A stretch of 34,721 nt of DNA from Methanobacteriota archaeon (GTDB lineage: Archaea; Thermoplasmatota; Thermoplasmata; SG8-5), in NCBI GenBank assembly GCA_013791785.1, contig VMTD01000045.1, forward strand, positions 1-34,721, in the 5' to 3' direction. The position numbers and the translations under genes are program-made. This document shows, one piece after another, positions 31,437 to 34,721 of the stretch. The notes beneath the pieces were generated by a model that was given only the letters and a program-made list of their open reading frames with translations, was not told the DNA's origin and ran no database searches. Numbering within the stretch: position 1 is the first letter of the stretch; the number at the start of each line of letters is the position of its first letter.

Positions 31437-34067
31437 ATGGACGAATACGATGCCAAGGCAGTGGAATCAAAATGGCAGGAACTGTGGGACCAGTGGGAAC
31501 TCTATAATTTCGACAAGGAATCTGAAAAACCCGTTTACTCCATCGACAACCCGCCCAGGTATGCATCCGGTCCGCTGCACGTGGGCCATGCGACCCATTA
31601 CACTCACATCGACTTTGCAGCCAGGTTCAGGTGGCAGACCGGTCATAACGTTCTTTTTCCGCTCTGCGTGGACGTCAACGGGATGCCCATCGAAGTGAAC
31701 GTGGAAAAGAAGTACAATATCAGGATGCGCGATACCCCACGCCAGGAATTCATCGCCCTCTGCAAGGAATTCGCCGATGCCAATATCGACCGCATAAACC
31801 AGCAGTTCAAAATGCTGGGCTGCTGCATGGATTCGTCCCAGTTCTACCGGACGGACGCGGAGTATTATCGGCGTCTCACCCAGATTACTTTCATTCGGCT
31901 GTACAACGAGGAGCTGATATACAAGGGCCTTGCTCCGGTCAACTGGTGCCCCAGGTGCGGTACTGCCCTGGCCGATGCCGAGGTTGAGTATGAGAATAGA
32001 GAATCCACTCTCAATTACATCCGTTTCGGCGTCGCAGGCATGGACGAGGATGCACTTGTGGCAACCACCCGCCCGGAACTGATATGTACCTGCCAGATGG
32101 CCGCCGTGAGTCCGAAGGACGAGAAACTTGCTCACCTAATCGGGAAGAAGCTGGTCACGCCGATTTACGGCAAGGAGGTCGAGATAATCGCCGACGACAA
32201 AGTGGACCCGGAATTCGGCACAGGCCTGGTCATGATATGCAGCATCGGCGACAAGGTTGACCTGGAATGGATTTACAAGTACAAGCTCCCAATCGAGAAC
32301 GCCATGGACGGCCAGGGGATAATGTCCCATACCGCGGGAAAGTACAAGGGTCTGAGCATCGCTGAGGCCAGGGCTGCCATAATCGAGGACCTGAAGAATG
32401 ATGATTTACTGGTCAGGCAGGAAAAGGCCCCCCAGAGCGTCGGCAGCTGCTGGCGCTGTCACACACCGATAGAATTTCTCCAGATGCCCCAGTGGTTTCT
32501 CAAGACCCTGGATGCCAGGGAAGATGTCCTGGAAATAGCTGACCAGCTCAATTGGTACCCGGAGTTCATGAAGGTAAGGTTACAGAATTGGGTTAACTCA
32601 CTCAACAGGGACTGGGTCATATCCAGGCAGCGGTATTTTGCCACGCCGATACCCATCTGGGAATGCAATGCCTGTGGGGAAATAGTCTTAGCCAAGGAGG
32701 AAGATTGCTACGTTGACCCCACGGTGGACGAACCGCCCGTGCCGGAATGCCCGGAATGCGGCGAGCAGCTTACTGGCTGTGAGGATGTTTTCGATACCTG
32801 GATGGATTCCAGTATTTCCCCGCTCTATATAACGTTCTGGGAACGCGACAGTGCGCTCCATGAGACATTATGGCCAGCCAACCTACGGCCACAAGGTCAG
32901 GACATAATCCGCACCTGGGCGTTTTACACGATTCTCAGGAGCCATTACCTGGTGGGTACAAAACCCTGGGACGATATCATGGTGGACGGTTTCATCCTGG
33001 CACCGGACGGAAGGCCCATGCATGCTTCCGACGGCAATGTAATAGACCCGCTGGACCTGCTTGAAAAATACGGCACGGATGCCTGGCGCTATTACTCTTC
33101 CACAGTCACCATTGGTGAGGACGCTGCAATTCAAGAAAAGGACATACTCCACGGCCAGAGGTTCTGCGCCAAGGTCTGGAATATTCACAGGTTCCTTTCG
33201 AAGGCCATCAGGGCGCCGGAAGCGGTTCCGGCTTCCGAGCTGAGGCCCTCGGACCGTTGGCTTCTTACCCAGTATTCGAGGCTGGTGAGCGAAGTAACAG
33301 TCGATTACGAAGAGTTCCATTTCGACAGGGCGATGAGGGCGCTGGAGCAATTCATCTGGCATGTTTTCGCTGACCATTATGTCGAGATGGTGAAGTACAG
33401 AATGTCCGGAGAAGATAAGGCGCTGGCCTACACCCTTCACGAGGTTGGTCTCGGGACCCTGAAGATGCTGGCCCCAATCATGCCGCATATCTGCGATGAG
33501 ATTTACGAACAGATTTACAGGAAACATGACGGCGCCAAGAGTATTACGGTTTCCGACTGGCCCGAACCGGTCCATGATGATGCGGACGATTTTGACAGAG
33601 GCGAATTGCTGAAGGATGTTATTGCGGCCATCAGAAGCTGGAAATCGGAGAACGGCATGGCCCTGAGTGCGGAACTGAGCGTCGTGGAAATAATCGGCAG
33701 AAATGCGGAATTCCTCATGGGTTCGGAGCCGGACATAACCGGAACGCTGAAAGTGAAAGATGTCCTTCTCATGGCAGAATCGGACGTCACCGAGAAAGTG
33801 GTGGAGATAAAACCGGTTCACGCGATATTCGGGCCGAGGTTCAAGCAGGATGCCAAGGAAATCGCCGGGAAGCTTGCCGCTGTTGACCCTGAGGACGTTG
33901 CCCGGGCCCTGGAATCCGGCGAGCTGGACGTACAGCTCGGCAACGGCGAGATCGTGAAAATCGAACGCGACATGGTGAATATCATAAAGTCCCCCATGAT
34001 AGACGGAAAAGAAGTCAAATCCGTCAACGTGGGCGAACTGCTGATACTGATAGGAAAAGGTGAGTGA
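31437..34067 (+). CDS. valS: Valyl-tRNA synthetase with an atypical KMSKS region
   Basis: An 876-residue class I synthetase. HVGH at 48-51 is the HIGH signature. The editing domain holds WCPRCGTALADAEVEY and ATTRPE, two zinc-type Cys pairs follow (CNACG and CPECG), and the tRNA-binding C-terminal half begins after IQEKDILHGQRFCAKVWNIHRF, which is ValRS-like. Where KMSKS is expected the sequence is DGRPMHASDGNVIDP (about 524-538), so both lysines of KMSKS are replaced. It charges tRNA-Val and edits Thr. The start ATG 31437 is set by the ribosome site just before it; the first 31 residues of the longer frame are not synthetase-like. The stop is followed almost at once by the DUF59 gene. Confidence 0.92.
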   Translation: MDEYDAKAVESKWQELWDQWELYNFDKESEKPVYSIDNPPRYASGPLHVGHATHYTHIDFAARFRWQTGHNVLFPLCVDVNGMPIEVNVEKKYNIRMRDTPRQEFIALCKEFADANIDRINQQFKMLGCCMDSSQFYRTDAEYYRRLTQITFIRLYNEELIYKGLAPVNWCPRCGTALADAEVEYENRESTLNYIRFGVAGMDEDALVATTRPELICTCQMAAVSPKDEKLAHLIGKKLVTPIYGKEVEIIADDKVDPEFGTGLVMICSIGDKVDLEWIYKYKLPIENAMDGQGIMSHTAGKYKGLSIAEARAAIIEDLKNDDLLVRQEKAPQSVGSCWRCHTPIEFLQMPQWFLKTLDAREDVLEIADQLNWYPEFMKVRLQNWVNSLNRDWVISRQRYFATPIPIWECNACGEIVLAKEEDCYVDPTVDEPPVPECPECGEQLTGCEDVFDTWMDSSISPLYITFWERDSALHETLWPANLRPQGQDIIRTWAFYTILRSHYLVGTKPWDDIMVDGFILAPDGRPMHASDGNVIDPLDLLEKYGTDAWRYYSSTVTIGEDAAIQEKDILHGQRFCAKVWNIHRFLSKAIRAPEAVPASELRPSDRWLLTQYSRLVSEVTVDYEEFHFDRAMRALEQFIWHVFADHYVEMVKYRMSGEDKALAYTLHEVGLGTLKMLAPIMPHICDEIYEQIYRKHDGAKSITVSDWPEPVHDDADDFDRGELLKDVIAAIRSWKSENGMALSAELSVVEIIGRNAEFLMGSEPDITGTLKVKDVLLMAESDVTEKVVEIKPVHAIFGPRFKQDAKEIAGKLAAVDPEDVARALESGELDVQLGNGEIVKIERDMVNIIKSPMIDGKEVKSVNVGELLILIGKGE

Positions 34068-34068
34068 A

Positions 34069-34347
34069 ATGACTTTGCAGGACAACGCGATATCTGCTCT
34101 GAAGGGCGTGCTGGACCCCCACACGGGAATCAGCGTATGGGACATGGGACTGATTCATGACATGAAATTCGACGGTGGCGTGGTTACTCTCACGTTCATA
34201 CCCACAAGCCCGTTCTGCCCGTTGGGGATACAGCTGGCGGTGAGCATCAAGAAGGCGCTCACGGACGTCGAGAGCATCACCAAGGTCAATCTCAGGATAG
34301 ACGGGCATCTGAACGCTGTCGAGATTAATGAGATGCTGGCGAAATAG
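34069..34347 (+). CDS. DUF59/MIP18-family iron-sulfur assembly protein
   Basis: A 92-residue protein with the DUF59 core VLDPHTGISVWDMGLI (12-27), then VTLTFIPTSPFCPLG with the family cysteine, and a C-terminal alpha-beta end. Relatives (SufT, MIP18/CIAO2, PaaD) help insert or mature Fe-S clusters. It starts one base after the valS stop with GGTGAG as ribosome site, so it is co-transcribed with valS. A 12-bp stem at 34350-34391 follows its stop. Confidence 0.9.
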   Translation: MTLQDNAISALKGVLDPHTGISVWDMGLIHDMKFDGGVVTLTFIPTSPFCPLGIQLAVSIKKALTDVESITKVNLRIDGHLNAVEINEMLAK

Positions 34348-34349
34348 CC

Positions 34350-34391
34350 CCGCAAAATTATGCATTCTAAATGCCGATTATAATTTTGCGG
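34350..34391. terminator. 12-bp perfect inverted repeat after the DUF59 gene
   Basis: CCGCAAAATTAT at 34350-34361 is the exact complement of 34380-34391. It starts 3 bases after the stop and probably ends or stabilises the valS-DUF59 transcript. No long T run follows, so intrinsic termination is uncertain. Confidence 0.5.
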
Positions 34392-34435
34392 AAATTCCTC
34401 ACACGGTGAATCTGTTTGTTTGTAAAACGATGATT

Positions 34436-34486
34436 CATGGCGAACGCTCATTATTGTATAGATTTAGTTTCCGCATTCACCGATTG
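34436..34486. repeat. Palindromic intergenic repeat, copy ii
   Basis: Begins CATGGCGAACGC and ends GCATTCACCGATTG, the framework of copy i at 15027-15078. The arms pair less well here. Confidence 0.55.
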
Positions 34487-34543
34487 AATGCAAAATGAAT
34501 GAAATTTTATGATGCTGGATTTAGGTTGAAATTGTTCCCGCAT

Positions 34544-34589
34544 CATGGGCGAATGCGGCGTTTGGATATGATTGGAACTGCATTCACCG
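34544..34589. repeat. Palindromic intergenic repeat, copy iii (looser)
   Basis: CATGGGCGAATGCGG and CTGCATTCACCG show the same arms with a shifted sequence; CGAATGC and GCATTC pair. A half-site ACGGTGAAT near 34403 may be another decayed copy. Confidence 0.45.
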
Positions 34590-34608
34590 TGCGTCGTAAA
34601 TCTACAAT

Positions 34609-34663
34609 GTAAACTACCAGCCCCTAAAGTGGCTGGCGTTTGTTGCCAGGGCTGGAAGTTTAC
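34609..34663. repeat. 15-bp inverted repeat resembling an IS200/IS605-type terminal hairpin
   Basis: GTAAACTACCAGCCC (34609-34623) pairs with GGGCTGGAAGTTTAC (34649-34663) with one mismatch. Nested in it, CCAGCC and GGCTGG (34617-34635) form a smaller stem whose reverse strand reads CCAGCCACTTTAGGGGCTGG, much like the ACTTTAG-type right-end hairpins of IS605/IS1341 elements. A further hairpin AAAGC/GCTTT lies at 34689-34705. If this is an element end, the element body lies beyond the window. The 374-base tail 34348-34721 contains no gene. Confidence 0.45.
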
Positions 34664-34721
34664 CTAGGGGCCATGCACCTAATTTATCAAAGCCGATTAG
34701 CTTTGATTTCATGTGCAAATA

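Noticed and set aside
1-34721. CRISPR array, ribosomal RNA, or integrase/transposase genes
   Set aside because: No regularly spaced identical repeats, rRNA motifs, or DDE, Y1 or tyrosine recombinase frames were found. Repeats present are pairs or triplets of palindromes or gene ends.

Overview
The window looks archaeal and most like a mesophilic, probably anaerobic, Thermoplasmatota-type euryarchaeon. The archaeal signs are a stand-alone GMP synthase ATP-pyrophosphatase subunit, archaeal-type alanyl- and valyl-tRNA synthetases, a tRNA-Met with an intron after base 37 and no encoded CCA, TATA boxes about 25-30 bases before many starts (implying leaderless mRNAs), and large secreted proteins built from parallel beta-helix, PKD and Ig-like modules. 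The lineage is inferred; no ribosomal RNA is present.

Layout. 1-2691: C-terminal part of a membrane-anchored beta-helix/PKD surface protein. 2692-3210: no convincing gene, but several hairpins and copy 1 of a structured repeat. 3211-5572: tight operon of an isochorismatase-type hydrolase, a thioredoxin-reductase-like flavoprotein lacking its CxxC, and a short RlmN/Cfr-like radical SAM protein. 5744-8587: nucleoside deaminase, tRNA-dihydrouridine synthase, a small membrane protein coupled to an ArsC-like phosphatase, and an enoyl-CoA hydratase. 8714-10478: an AbiE-type toxin-antitoxin pair, followed at 10480-10620 by a second, orphan copy of the hydratase 3' end. 10700-14959: acyl-CoA dehydrogenase, MntP (reverse strand), isocitrate-dehydrogenase-family enzyme, YycJ-like hydrolase, DUF2148 ferredoxin-like protein. 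15124-16352 (reverse): ORF6N-domain protein and metallophosphoesterase, again with the host gene's 3' end duplicated on the far side of the cargo gene. 16669-18092: purE and guaAb. 18141-18314: copy 2 of the structured repeat. 18378-18599 (reverse): tiny secreted four-cysteine protein, divergent from a giant 2,940-residue protein with a peptide-binding ABC-type domain at its N terminus (18687-27509). 27634-27741: intron-containing tRNA-Met. 27892-28246: small protein with a densely folded leader. 28356-34347: alaS, a RAM-domain protein, valS and a DUF59 protein. 34348-34721: palindromic repeats and an IS200/IS605-like terminal hairpin.

How the parts fit. Enoyl-CoA hydratase and acyl-CoA dehydrogenase suggest fatty- or organic-acid beta-oxidation; purE and guaAb are purine synthesis; dus, alaS, valS and tRNA-Met are translation. 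The giant binding protein suggests peptide scavenging at the cell surface.

Most worth a second look: (1) two cassettes, AbiE and ORF6N, each bounded by a duplicated 3' end of the neighbouring host gene, like integrative elements that rebuild their target gene but with no integrase visible; (2) a two-copy structured RNA-like repeat whose stems covary; (3) a leader of stacked hairpins ending in an SD-masking hairpin; (4) the RlmN/Cfr-like operon; (5) the peptide-binding/adhesin fusion.
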